Origin: Nilaparvata lugens
Lineage: Eukaryota > Arthropoda > Insecta > Hemiptera > Delphacidae
Length of the DNA stretch: 64,000 nt
Assembly: GCF_014356525.2 (NCBI RefSeq)
Contig: NC_052507.1
Coordinates: forward strand, 54,710,657 to 54,774,656
Reading direction: 5' to 3'
Part shown: piece after piece, positions 50,801 through 53,870 of the stretch
How the letters are laid out: each line of letters begins with the position of its first letter
Numbering within the stretch: position 1 is the stretch's first letter
Notes under the pieces: model-generated
Databases searched by the model: none
Told to the model about the DNA's origin: nothing
The model's input: the letters and a program-made list of their open reading frames with translations, nothing else
Program-made: the position numbers and the translations under genes

Positions 50801-52366
50801 TGTTATTGGCATTGGATTTGGGAATGTTGATTGCAAGACTAGTGTATTTATTTGCTCATTGGTCAGCGTTAAATTGTCAGTCCCGGCTGAATCATGATAG
50901 TTGTAAGGCCCATTGACGGATTAAATTATATATTCAGGCGAGGTGGAACTTCCGTCAGGGACTACCCACCAATTAAAGCCATTCAAATATTATTATTTAT
51001 TATTGGTGACTGCAGTTTTGTTACGACATGACTTAGCACCTACTTTTGCACTTCTCTGTACACTGACCATTCCTGTTGCAGTGCTTCCTGTTTGTGGGCC
51101 TGCACAAGGACCTGTTGAGGCAGGTGGCCTGTTGCTGTGAGCAGATTGTGTACCACCCGAACGACATCATCGCCCATGAACGGCAGGTCAATAACAGGAT
51201 GTACATCATTCACAAGGGCGCAGTGCAGGCCTCCAATTCCGACGGAAATACGCTCAATTTTCAGCAGAGAGACTTCTTTGGTGTTGTAAGTGCTGCTAGA
51301 ATAGCTATCAATTCAATGAAATCAATTATTCCTGGCTCCATATGCCACGTGGAAATACGAAGGACAAGGCAAATCTTAACTTATGGATGGAGAATTTATG
51401 GATATTTTCTGTGATTGAATTTTTAATTTATAATATTAGTTTCCAATTCAGTGCTTCATTCTATCAAATTCAAAATTTCTAGTTTCTTTTTTTAATTTTG
51501 GTCATAAATTTGGAAGTGAAAATAAAACCTATCTTTTGGCAATTTTACTATTCATGAAATTTAGGAGTAGAACAATTCTGCTAGGCATTTTGCTCTCACC
51601 CATTCATATCTAGATTATGATTTGTTATATCAATGCATAAATGAATACATTTTTCTTGAAGCCGGGTGTCTTGAGGTAGACCTTCCAATTTGCCGTTGCG
51701 TGTGGAGTCACCCTCTCTTAGCAAACAATAACTATTCAGGAATAGAAAGATTATAGCCATGTTAATTCTTCATCAAAAAGAAAGTGTAATTAAGAAATGT
51801 TTGATCATGTGAAAAGTGTTGTTGACAGTGTGTACTATGCTACTTTGCAAGTTGATTTGTTCTGTTTCTTATGTAATTTGTACAAATACATTCGTGTTTT
51901 TTTGTTTTGTGTTCAGAATATATAAAATTTCTTGTTTTCAAGTGTTTTTACTGAAAATTTGACTCAAATTCAAAAATAAATGAAACATTATGAAATAGTG
52001 TATAAATAGAAATTCGGGGGAGGAACAGTTTTGGGCTCTGCCTGTTGGTCCTTTCCCAATCATTTTTGTGAATTGTGTATCATTAAATAAATAAATATAA
52101 TATCATCTCAACGATATTACTTTTAAGCAATTTTTTTTCTTATTTTGCAGCCGCAAGGATTGTACGAGAACATGCCTCACTCGTACACTTACAAGGCTTT
52201 GAAAGTGTGTGTCATTCTGTCGTTGTGTTTCGACGATTGGAGCAATCTGCTTCAGTTTTTCCCCGCCTCAAGAGTCGAGCTCTACGACCGCATTGAACGC
52301 CTCGAAAGGATGTACATTGCCAAAAACCTTTCCAAAACTTTCTCAATTCAATCAGCAGGACAATAA
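16426..52366 (+). CDS. Tandem-unit cyclic-nucleotide-gated-type cation channel (CNGK/tetraKCNG-like), 3' part, 24 exons
   Basis: Exons E1-E24 (3850 nt of coding sequence) join at GT/AG sites with phase kept at every junction and give about 1,282 residues ending at TAA 52364-52366. The order is: U1 C-linker and cNBD-like domain (E1-E5); U2 S1-S6, pore, C-linker and cNBD (E6-E15); a charged linker (E16); U3 S1-S6, pore, C-linker and cNBD (E17-E24). In the CNG/HCN family one chain normally carries one such unit and four chains assemble. Here at least three units are fused, as in sea urchin and fish CNGK channels, which have four. The product should be a plasma-membrane cation channel. Filters are AIGPGD in U2 and GTGYGD in U3. 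All three cNBDs lack the FGE and RRTA phosphate-binding signatures. No start codon is in the window. No ortholog name is assigned. Confidence 0.9.
16806..16923 (+). CDS. Channel exon E2: U1 C-linker, second part
   Basis: Acceptor actag, donor gtaagt. It completes the split arginine codon and reads [20 protein letters not shown], then ending KSIPFLA. The LP..L pattern corresponds to the CNG C-linker (SLPDKL in vertebrate CNG). Ends in phase 0. Confidence 0.9.
17221..17352 (+). CDS. Channel exon E3: U1 cNBD, first beta strands
   Basis: Exactly 44 codons, phase 0 at both ends, donor gtaagt. It reads [19 protein letters not shown], then [10 protein letters not shown] and [11 protein letters not shown]. 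The last block equals the MYIIKEG strand of canonical cNBDs, so the fold is recognisable. Confidence 0.92.
17417..17450. repeat. MITE terminus (GAGGTCCACGTTATAATGGC family)
   Basis: Carries ctatagtgaggtccacgtta followed by taatggcagtgg, the terminal inverted repeat of the two elements at 47571-47955 and 48067-48953. The opposite end is not recognised nearby, so this is a partial or decayed copy. Confidence 0.7.
17640..19545 (+). mobile_element. Jockey/CR1-type LINE, 5'-truncated
   Basis: This fragment covers the reverse transcriptase and C-terminal domain and ends in a (TTATTC)n-like tail near 19525-19545. It lies in intron 3 in the same orientation as the host gene. The 5' end is not sharp. 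The protein frame shifts near 18780 and again near 19080. Confidence 0.85.
17787..18869 (+). pseudogene. LINE reverse transcriptase, frameshifted
   Basis: The longest open stretch has 360 codons. It contains [46 protein letters not shown], the A block [14 protein letters not shown], the B block [15 protein letters not shown] and the catalytic box YADD. The B block has W where Gly is normal (GVPQGSILGP), and the A block has G for A. After about 18780 the homologous frame switches to 18740-19081 ([11 protein letters not shown]), then to another ending [16 protein letters not shown] near 19272. The enzyme is therefore broken in at least two places. Confidence 0.9.
19678..19753 (+). CDS. Channel exon E4: U1 cNBD, FGE-equivalent segment
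   Basis: A 76-nt exon, acceptor ttttcag, donor gtaagc. It reads [18 protein letters not shown] then NLFEMLM, completing the strand that starts in E3 (EEGNCS-MIDGK). At the place of the family motif FGE(I/L)S the sequence has FNLFEML, so the conserved Gly-Glu is absent. Confidence 0.88.
19754..20276 (+). other. Intron 4
   Basis: 523 bases of AT-rich intron. No gene, RNA or named repeat recognised. Confidence 0.6.
20277..20428 (+). CDS. Channel exon E5: U1 cNBD end and helix C
   Basis: Acceptor tttgtcag, donor gtcagt. It reads [19 protein letters not shown] and then [28 protein letters not shown] sits where canonical domains have RRTA(N/S); the phosphate-binding arginine is replaced. The amphipathic tail follows the cNBD as helix C does. 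Confidence 0.9.
20429..21492 (+). other. Intron 5
   Basis: 1.06 kb. A 74-codon + strand ORF at 20803 follows an AG but has no family match and is not needed for the frame. No repeat assigned. Confidence 0.55.
21493..21650 (+). CDS. Channel exon E6: link from U1 cNBD to U2 S1
   Basis: Acceptor tctag, donor gtattt (a weaker donor). It reads [34 protein letters not shown] and [11 protein letters not shown]. This is a cytosolic segment before S1. The block after it ([13 protein letters not shown]) continues across the splice into E7. Confidence 0.85.
21651..23095 (+). other. Intron 6
   Basis: 1.4 kb containing a MITE at 21903-22126 and a partial AGTGAGATTCACTT fold-back end near 22210. Similarity to a dispersed repeat (TTGAGCCCAAAACGATTC, also at 35300 and 42852) lies near 21700-21770. 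The 101-codon ORF at 22451 has no recognised domain. Confidence 0.6.
21903..22126. mobile_element. MITE with CACATTGGATGCGT termini
   Basis: The left end cacattggatgcgt and the right end acgcatccaatgtg are exact inverted copies about 224 bases apart. The interior is relatively GC-rich, with no ORF. Target duplication not certain. Confidence 0.65.
23096..23278 (+). CDS. Channel exon E7: U2 S1 and S2
   Basis: Acceptor attgtag, donor gtgagt. It reads [19 protein letters not shown], then the hydrophobic S1 [20 protein letters not shown] and S2 beginning [15 protein letters not shown]. The P-x-G-x-F-x-x-W-E-x-x pattern before S1 is typical of the CNG/HCN group. Confidence 0.93.
24293..24493. mobile_element. 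201-bp MITE with GCGAGCGAAGCGAGCC inverted ends
   Basis: The left ctagccgtcaggctcgcttc and the right gaagcgagcctgacggctag are inverted copies, and the inverted arms extend to the GGATATGGCGAGCG part. TA flanks both sides. The middle has a GC-rich hairpin (CCAGGGGGCTCCGCCCCCTGG). Confidence 0.85.
24870..24920. repeat. (GAGT)n/(CAGT)n simple repeat
   Basis: A run of GAGT units followed by CAGT units and GAGT again, next to ATTTCGCTTTTATATATA. It is part of the outer element's right region. Confidence 0.85.
24938..25493. repeat. Left terminal inverted repeat, mariner-like element
   Basis: 556 bases, aligned end to end with the inverted right copy with few mismatches (for example CGGAATTCAGTTCCTCTG against its complement at 27870). 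Its outer part holds a second internal ACAGGGTGAAAGATTTCGCC motif near 25050. Confidence 0.88.
25736..26089 (+). pseudogene. Mariner-like transposase, N-terminal part (DUF4817/HTH)
   Basis: The ORF starts [20 protein letters not shown] and contains [49 protein letters not shown] and a helix-turn-helix ending [12 protein letters not shown]. This is the DNA-binding head seen in DUF4817-type insect transposases. A frameshift or stop at 26088 separates it from the catalytic part, visible in another frame at 26206-26400 as [21 protein letters not shown] and [15 protein letters not shown] with an internal stop. The transposase is inactive. Confidence 0.85.
26529..26539. repeat. LINE target duplication, left copy (tctctcctcat)
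   Basis: An 11-bp sequence repeated at 27500-27510. It lies within the right inverted repeat of the mariner-like element, marking the LINE insertion point. Confidence 0.85.
26540..27499 (-). mobile_element. 5'-truncated RTE-like LINE inside the mariner-like transposon
   Basis: 960 bases between perfect 11-bp duplications. The 3' end (low coordinate) has a short GAA repeat, common for RTE-type tails. The 5' end stops inside the reverse transcriptase. The reading frame is open throughout, so the insertion looks young, and it postdates the mariner-like copy. Confidence 0.9.
26550..27473 (-). pseudogene. LINE reverse transcriptase C-terminal half, open frame
   Basis: About 307 residues without a stop, beginning at RT block B ([18 protein letters not shown]), then the catalytic box [12 protein letters not shown], the thumb [12 protein letters not shown] and the C-terminal tail [11 protein letters not shown] and [13 protein letters not shown]. 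The first half of the RT and the endonuclease are missing through 5' truncation, so no active protein can be made despite the open frame. It ends with a TGA at about 26550. Confidence 0.93.
27500..27510. repeat. LINE target duplication, right copy (tctctcctcat)
   Basis: Direct match to 26529-26539. The interrupted inverted repeat resumes immediately at 27511. Confidence 0.85.
27511..28016. repeat. Right terminal inverted repeat, outer part, mariner-like element
   Basis: 506 bases, an inverted copy of 24938-25443. The inner 49 bases are on the other side of the LINE at 26491-26539. Confidence 0.88.
28518..28691 (+). CDS. Channel exon E8: U2 end of S2 and S3
   Basis: Acceptor gttgcag, donor gtaagt. 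It reads [19 protein letters not shown], then S3 as [18 protein letters not shown] and a loop [10 protein letters not shown]. The [10 protein letters not shown] block is the CNG/HCN S3 signature (FxxDxxxxxP). GC-rich compared with its flanks. Confidence 0.95.
28720..29205. repeat. Long polypyrimidine (CTCCT/TTC) tract in intron 8
   Basis: Almost 490 bases of C and T with very few purines on the + strand, starting about 30 bases after the E8 donor. The long ORFs across it encode only Leu/Ser/Pro/Phe runs on one strand and Arg/Glu runs on the other, and are artefacts. Confidence 0.95.
29524..29640 (+). CDS. Channel exon E9: U2 S4 voltage-sensor-like segment
   Basis: Acceptor ttcacag, donor gtaagt. 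It reads [20 protein letters not shown] and then [19 protein letters not shown]. Only a few basic residues (R, R, H-R) stand at S4-like spacing, so the voltage sensor looks weak, as in CNG channels. Confidence 0.92.
30078..30238 (+). CDS. Channel exon E10: U2 S5
   Basis: Acceptor ctttcag, donor gtgagt. It reads [20 protein letters not shown] as the S5 helix, then an extracellular turret rich in polar residues ([20 protein letters not shown]). Confidence 0.93.
30435..31143 (-). mobile_element. LINE 3'-end fragment (CR1/Jockey type)
   Basis: The - strand reads [35 protein letters not shown] and [16 protein letters not shown], the C-terminal tail typical of Jockey/CR1-type polymerases. A 3' untranslated region and an (ATCA)n tail follow near 30435-30460. 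Heavily 5'-truncated. Confidence 0.8.
30792..30830. repeat. (CA)n microsatellite
   Basis: About 39 bases of CA repeats with one AA interruption. Confidence 0.95.
31374..31520 (+). CDS. Channel exon E11: U2 pore helix, filter and start of S6
   Basis: Acceptor tttttcag, donor gtaagg. It reads [20 protein letters not shown], then [20 protein letters not shown] and VYVCTVVVL. The pore loop is placed by YYWT...(T/A)-x-G-x-G-D. The filter is AIGPGD, with proline where K+ channels have Tyr/Phe. GPGD maps to 31454-31465. Confidence 0.95.
31609..31706. mobile_element. Fold-back MITE, AGTGAGATTCACTTCAAACT family
   Basis: About 98 bases whose ends (CTATAGTGTGATCC...TTGTCAGCATTCC and AATGCTGACTG...AGTGAATCTCACTA) are inverted copies. 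At least six relatives occur in the window (40726, 44544, 49714, 52651, 55039, 59452). Confidence 0.8.
32230..32371 (+). CDS. Channel exon E12: U2 S6 and first C-linker helix
   Basis: Acceptor tttgcag, donor gtacga. It reads [20 protein letters not shown] (end of S6), then [20 protein letters not shown] and NVSRDIQK. The [12 protein letters not shown] pattern is the C-linker A' helix. Confidence 0.94.
32372..33374 (+). other. Intron 12
   Basis: 1.0 kb. A short dispersed-repeat match (AACAGGCTCAAACCCAAAAA near 33098, related to 42848) is the only item recognised. Confidence 0.55.
33375..33507 (+). CDS. Channel exon E13: U2 C-linker
   Basis: Acceptor tttttcag, donor gtacac. In the correct frame it reads [17 protein letters not shown] and then [20 protein letters not shown], ending DTFRK. 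A 70-codon ORF in another frame over the same bases is a shadow. Confidence 0.92.
33612..33862. mobile_element. Fold-back repeat with AATCTAAGTACCCTTTTT ends
   Basis: The left agaaatctaagtaccctttt and the right AAAAAGTGTACTTGGATTTCTA are inverted copies. A further internal palindrome lies around ATGATGCCATTATC and GATAATGGCATCAT. Relatives at 45075-45122 and 46064-46274. Confidence 0.7.
34140..34560. repeat. Dispersed repeat related to 58760-59340
   Basis: Shares AAAGCTCTTCAATC, ACTAGAT and a CTTACAAAG/CTTGCAAAAC stretch in the same order with 58870-58960. The left end TAAGGCCCACCTTACACACA looks like the terminus of a PIF/Harbinger-type MITE, but this is only a resemblance. Confidence 0.45.
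34603..34745 (-). mobile_element. SINE fragment (GAGTGACCTGGCTGG family)
   Basis: Contains GAGTGACCTGGCTGGTTCAG, TTTTCAGGTCGCAACTGATC and TCACATGACCTAACGACTGC with a flanking (AAT)n tail. Members also lie at 35643, 49905-50040 and 60424. Placed as - strand because the fuller copy's tRNA-like head reads that way. Confidence 0.75.
35284..35370. repeat. Dispersed repeat (GTACCAGTGGATTAGCCCGA)
   Basis: Similar in order to 42834-42905 and 21690-21765 (a 'GG.TTAAGCCCAAAA' core followed by AATTTATACAACAGTCCAAAT). Looks like a short retroposon end. Class unknown. Confidence 0.55.
35643..35705 (-). mobile_element. SINE fragment
   Basis: A short copy of the GTGACCTGGCTGGCTCAGGT family after an AATAAT tail. 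It lacks the tRNA-like head. Confidence 0.7.
35715..35915 (+). pseudogene. LINE reverse transcriptase fragment next to the E14 acceptor
   Basis: Reads [20 protein letters not shown] and then [20 protein letters not shown], the RT palm B block of an RTE-like element. It ends about 15-20 bases before the E14 splice acceptor, so its 3' end directly abuts the pyrimidine tract of a functional exon. Confidence 0.8.
35930..36123 (+). CDS. Channel exon E14: U2 cNBD, first half
   Basis: Acceptor ctgtttcag, donor gtgcgt. It reads [40 protein letters not shown] and [20 protein letters not shown]. It matches helix A to the beta roll of a cNBD (YIxxGD then MyIixxG). Clearly GC-rich. Confidence 0.93.
36466..37140 (-). 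mobile_element. LINE 3'-end fragment (CR1/Jockey type)
   Basis: The - strand reads [20 protein letters not shown] and [20 protein letters not shown], the same C-terminal tail type as at 30435-31143 but a different copy. A 3' region ends in ATAGATAGATA near 36470-36484. Confidence 0.8.
37560..39420. repeat. Second copy of the unclassified repeat (2405-15797)
   Basis: Scattered, ordered matches to the outer repeat: ATCGGCAACCTAACGATCGA near 37593, CACTCGCCTGCCAAATGCCA near 38139, AGCTAGCTCGTCG near 38461 and GCTCTACCGACTGATGCC near 39322. It is uninterrupted by a BEL element and so shows the empty-site arrangement. No coding potential was recognised. Confidence 0.45.
38787..38841. repeat. (TA)n microsatellite
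   Basis: About 55 bases of pure TA repeats. Confidence 0.97.
39640..40440 (-). mobile_element. Jockey-type LINE fragment, C-terminal region
   Basis: The - strand reads [67 protein letters not shown] and [18 protein letters not shown] in order, with frame breaks. It is the end of the thumb plus the tail of a Jockey/CR1-type polymerase, 5'-truncated. Confidence 0.82.
40545..40713 (+). CDS. Channel exon E15: U2 cNBD, second half
   Basis: Acceptor gtttgcag, donor gtgagt. It reads [40 protein letters not shown] and [21 protein letters not shown] stands where FGEIS is expected, and MNMLFVA where RRTA is expected, so the phosphate-contacting Glu and Arg are absent. Confidence 0.92.
40726..40807. 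mobile_element. Fold-back MITE, AGTGAGATTCACTTCAAACT family
   Basis: Ends TCACTTCAAACTGTCAGCAT and AATGCTGAC...AATCTCACTATAG, starting only about 12 bases after the E15 donor. Confidence 0.75.
41280..41590 (-). mobile_element. LINE RNase H/C-terminal fragment
   Basis: The - strand reads [31 protein letters not shown], a stop, then [20 protein letters not shown] and [12 protein letters not shown]. The CECG...TI.HI..EC pattern is the zinc-finger-like tail of Jockey/R1-type LINE polymerases. 5'-truncated, one stop. Confidence 0.82.
41885..42207 (+). CDS. Channel exon E16: charged cytosolic linker between U2 and U3
   Basis: The acceptor is ggtcag, without a strong pyrimidine tract; the donor is gtaaat. 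107 codons, rich in [39 protein letters not shown] and [18 protein letters not shown]. No domain is recognised. It holds several RxxS/KxxS-like sites (RSSS, RAAS) that could be phosphorylated (inference). It is the longest and most GC-rich exon of the gene and joins the end of the U2 cNBD to the U3 S1. Confidence 0.88.
42285..42740. repeat. Pyrimidine-rich tract in intron 16
   Basis: About 450 bases, mainly TTC/CTT-type, beginning some 80 bases after the E16 donor. Looser than the 28720 tract. The ORFs over it are low-complexity artefacts. Confidence 0.85.
42834..42910. repeat. Dispersed repeat (AACAGGCTTAAGCCCAAAAT)
   Basis: Shares its core with 35284-35370, 21690-21765 and 33098. Short retroposon-like end. 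Confidence 0.5.
43148..43307 (+). CDS. Channel exon E17: U3 S1
   Basis: Acceptor tgttgtag, donor gtaagt. It completes the split W codon and reads [20 protein letters not shown], then [16 protein letters not shown] and [19 protein letters not shown]1 is the [11 protein letters not shown] stretch. Confidence 0.9.
43308..44103 (+). other. Intron 17
   Basis: 796 bases of AT-rich intron, nothing recognised. Confidence 0.6.
44104..44183 (+). CDS. Channel exon E18: U3 S2-S3 link
   Basis: 80 nt, acceptor tttctag. It reads [20 protein letters not shown] and LAKIRN. The donor is placed at aatca|gttagt. An earlier GT (after AAGATAC) would put E19 out of frame with an immediate stop, whereas this one gives LAKIRN-QYLKSW, the usual 'L...IR.HYL..W' block before S3. 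Confidence 0.85.
44544..44640. mobile_element. Fold-back MITE, AGTGAGATTCACTTCAAACT family
   Basis: GATCCACTTCAAACTGTCAG at the left and TAATGCTGACAG with GTGAATCTC at the right are inverted copies. Intron 18. Confidence 0.8.
44750..44876 (+). CDS. Channel exon E19: U3 S3-S4
   Basis: Acceptor tttttcag, donor gtgaga. It reads [20 protein letters not shown] and [20 protein letters not shown], ending [12 protein letters not shown] is the CNG/HCN S3 signature. S4 starts at the end, with LLRM continuing into E20 as IKVYRF. Confidence 0.95.
45075..45122. repeat. Short fold-back repeat (CTGAATACCCTTTTT)
   Basis: AATCTGAATACCCTTTTTA followed by AAAAAGGATTAGATTTTT. A collapsed relative of the elements at 33612 and 46064. 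Confidence 0.5.
45512..45677 (+). CDS. Channel exon E20: U3 S4-S5
   Basis: Acceptor ttacag, donor gtaagt. It reads [40 protein letters not shown] and [16 protein letters not shown]4 charges are R..K..R across E19/E20. S5 contains FHIMACVWN, like the HWNAC/HW.AC block of CNG channels. Confidence 0.95.
45906..46330. mobile_element. Fold-back element (ATAGGTCGTTTATG family) with an insertion
   Basis: Left arm TATAGGTCGTTTATGATCCA with CAAGCCGATT; right arm ACTATCGGCTTAAGTTGAGA with AATTTGGAACATAAAC. The family is the same as at 54373 and 55690. It is interrupted by 46064-46274. Confidence 0.6.
46064..46274. mobile_element. AATCTCAGTACCCTTTT element inserted with a 14-bp duplication
   Basis: The 14-mer aataactactagga occurs at 46050-46063 and 46275-46288, directly flanking this 211-bp insert. 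Inside, AAATCTCAGTACCCTTTT and AAAGGGTACTGAGATTT are inverted. The long duplication suggests LINE-type target-primed insertion rather than a cut-and-paste transposon. Confidence 0.7.
47187..47416 (+). CDS. Channel exon E21: U3 pore, filter and S6
   Basis: Acceptor gtggcag, donor gtcagt. It reads [20 protein letters not shown], then [21 protein letters not shown]6 as [20 protein letters not shown], and [10 protein letters not shown]. The filter GTGYGD maps to 47243-47260 and is K+-type. It is GC-rich and the best-conserved exon of the gene. Confidence 0.97.
47462..47570. repeat. Duplicated intronic segment, copy 1
   Basis: About 110 bases (TAATAAAATAACAAGGAAAG through AACTTTGCGAATAGATTG) repeated almost exactly at 47967-48064. 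Each copy is followed by the same MITE family. Confidence 0.85.
47571..47955. mobile_element. MITE with AGGTCCACGTTATAATGGCA termini, copy 1
   Basis: About 385 bases with inverted ends (ATAAGGTCCACGTTATAATG and CATTATAACGTGGACCTCAC). The AT-rich interior has no ORF. Confidence 0.88.
47967..48064. repeat. Duplicated intronic segment, copy 2
   Basis: Near copy of 47462-47570, with differences such as GTTTACAAAG for GTTTGCAAAG. The pair indicates a local duplication involving the MITE. Confidence 0.85.
48067..48953. mobile_element. MITE with AGGTCCACGTTATAATGGCA termini, copy 2, LINE-interrupted
   Basis: Ends ctatagtgaggtccacgtta and taacgtggacctcactatag. Removing the LINE and one 17-bp duplicate leaves about 366 bases, close to copy 1. 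The interior aligns with copy 1 in inverted orientation (ATCAGCTGCCTTCTATAGA against TCTATAGACGGTAGCTGAT). Confidence 0.88.
48203..48706 (-). mobile_element. RTE-like LINE 3' fragment inside the MITE
   Basis: About 504 bases between imperfect 17-bp duplications (acatcggttttaacaat at 48186-48202, one mismatch at 48707-48723). The - strand reads [16 protein letters not shown], a stop, [40 protein letters not shown] and [15 protein letters not shown], the C-terminal tail of an RTE-like polymerase. The 3' end is a short TTC/GAA run. Confidence 0.88.
49454..49627 (+). CDS. Channel exon E22: U3 C-linker
   Basis: 58 codons, phase 0 both ends, acceptor gtgtcag, donor gtaaat. It reads [40 protein letters not shown] and [17 protein letters not shown]. 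This equals the C-linker helices A'-F'. Confidence 0.93.
49714..49790. mobile_element. Fold-back MITE relic, AGTGAGATTCACTTCAAACT family
   Basis: ATAGTGAGATTCACTCC at the left and AGTTTGAAGAGAATTTTATT at the right, decayed. Confidence 0.5.
49895..50045 (+). mobile_element. SINE (GAGTGACCTGGCTGG family)
   Basis: The + strand runs from a tRNA-like remnant (CCAGCCCGGACATAATATTT) through GTCGTTAGGTCATGTGAGAG and CCAGCCAGGTCACTC to an (ATT)n tail at 50028-50041. Confidence 0.75.
50357..50395 (+). pseudogene. Exon-like relic matching the start of channel exon E23, ends in a stop
   Basis: After a good acceptor (ccttttctgtcacag) the sequence reads [12 protein letters not shown] followed by TAA. E23 starts [14 protein letters not shown] after cctgttgcag. 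The match covers the splice site and about 12 codons, in the correct phase 0 after E22, then disappears. It is either a decayed partial tandem duplication of E23 or an alternative terminal exon that would cut the protein before the U3 cNBD. Sequence alone cannot decide. Confidence 0.65.
50396..51081 (+). other. Intron 22, distal part
   Basis: A region resembling dispersed repeats (GTTACACACACATAGATTC near 50635 and TTGTAAGGCCCATTGACGG near 50901), perhaps the two ends of a decayed MITE. The 60-codon ORF at 50734 is not recognised. Confidence 0.45.
51082..51285 (+). CDS. Channel exon E23: U3 cNBD, first part
   Basis: 68 codons, phase 0 both ends, acceptor cctgttgcag, donor gtaagt. It reads [40 protein letters not shown] and [18 protein letters not shown], ending RDFFGV. 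The MYIIHKG strand is canonical. The FGE motif is reduced to FGV. Confidence 0.95.
52016..52105. repeat. Dispersed repeat, LINE/SINE-like 3' end
   Basis: GGGCTCTGCCTGTTGGTCCT and TTTCCCAATCATTTTTGTGA followed by (AATA)n, related in inverted form to AGGAACAACAGGCTCAAACC at 33092. Confidence 0.5.
52151..52366 (+). CDS. Channel exon E24: U3 cNBD end and C-terminus
   Basis: Terminal exon, acceptor tattttgcag, stop TAA at 52364. It reads [40 protein letters not shown] and [19 protein letters not shown], ending SIQSAGQ. YTYKA stands at the RRTA position, so the arginine is missing. The tail [14 protein letters not shown] is a likely helix C. No downstream polyadenylation site is assigned with confidence. 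Confidence 0.93.
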   Translation, partial: PQGLYENMPHSYTYKALKVCVILSLCFDDWSNLLQFFPASRVELYDRIERLERMYIAKNLSKTFSIQSAGQ

Positions 52367-52650
52367 TATTCTTTCAATATTGTGATGAATAATGTTTACC
52401 AAGAGGTATTCTAGTTTAATTATGATGATTAATCAACATTATTTGATCTGTTAAAGAATGTTTCTCAAGTTTTCCCTTATTTATCTCAATGTTAACAATT
52501 ATTCTACATTGGTTCATCTGTTTCAATACAAAAAAATGTTGCTGAAGTTTTTCTTGTATTATCTTATTAGTTAATATAAGATGTTTTCTAAGCTTTTCCT
52601 TATTCAATAACAATATGAATAAGTTGATATATGAAACTACTCCATTGAGC

Positions 52651-52735
52651 CTACAGTGAGATTCACCTCAAACTTGTCAGTATATTTGGATGGGTAGCAA
52701 ATAAGAAATACGTTTGAGGTAAATCGCACTATGCA
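52651..52735. mobile_element. Fold-back MITE, AGTGAGATTCACCTCAAACT family
   Basis: TACAGTGAGATTCACCTCAA with ACTTGTCAGTAT and the inverted CGTTTGAGGTAAATCGCACT end. Confidence 0.7.
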
Positions 52736-53279
52736 GTAACTAGTGTATAAAGAAGAATAAGTTTCTCAAGTATTTCCTAGCTCTGAGCTCAATGGATTTC
52801 CGTTACCTATTTTACATTTTATAATCTGTTTTAGATGGTGTTTCTGTTTTTAAAATAGACCGACAAACCTCGTGAGGTGTTTCCTTACATCAAAATGAAG
52901 AAAACCTTGTAGTAAATATACATCCTAAAATGCTCTATTACGGCGGAAGATGTCAAATTTGAAGATGTGCTTATTGATGGCGGAAGATGTCAAATTTAAT
53001 TTTCAATTTAATTATTTTGAAACCTCATGAAGGTGCTTGAGTATAACGTAATTCTTATGTAAAATTAGCTGAGAAATCCAATGAAACCAGTTATAAATTT
53101 TCAACTTATATTATTATTATTGAGAAAAAAATTAACATGATTATTATTGGAAAAATTGGCACGAAGTTTGTCAGTCTATTCAAATAATAACAAATCAAAA
53201 TCGGTCTATCAAAATAAATGGATCAATTTCATAATATCGACTTATTTAATCAATAAACCACACCATGAATAGTGATTGA

Positions 53280-53870
53280 CCTGATAAATGTCAAGGCTAA
53301 ATTTGACGCCCTAGCTACTATATAGAGTTAGTTACGAAGCTGCAAACAAAAGATTTGCAAATTTTGGAAAATCATACCTCCTGAACTTGGCGAATTTTGA
53401 AAATCTGATTGCAGAATCTTGTTCCTTGCATCAGAAGGCACCATTTTTTCCAAAAAAATAAATTTTTTATATGTTGAGTACGGTATGTCTTTTCATTTGG
53501 TACCAAGATCAACCAAATCCGACGATCCGTTCGGAATTCTTGAAAATCATCCATGATTTTATTAATTCATCTCAGCTTTGGCTGAAATTTGCACCTTAGG
53601 CATTTGACCTGAGGAATGTTGAGACAAAATTCGGCGCTTCTAGCTAATATACCGAGTGTGATTTTACAAGTGCAAATGAGAATTTTGGAATTTTTAAAAT
53701 GTCCATATCTCCTGAACGGTAGCTAATTTCGCAAATCAGATTCGTGTTCCGTACATCAAGAACCATGAGAATGCTAAATTTCAGAGTGAATATTACATTT
53801 CAAATTGTATGATAAACCATGGACTAGACTAGACCTATGAACATGTACATGTATATCAGGGTTTTTTAGC
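53280..53870. repeat. Diverged tandem duplication, about 330-bp unit
   Basis: Blocks recur in order: TTGACCTGATAAATGTCAAG/TTTGACCTGAGGAATGTTGA, AATTTGACGCCCTAGCTA/AATTCGGCGCTTCTAGCTA, ATACCTCCTGAAC/ATATCTCCTGAAC and CAGAATCTTGTTCCTTGCAT/CAGATTCGTGTTCCGTACAT. No coding frame supported. Confidence 0.6.
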
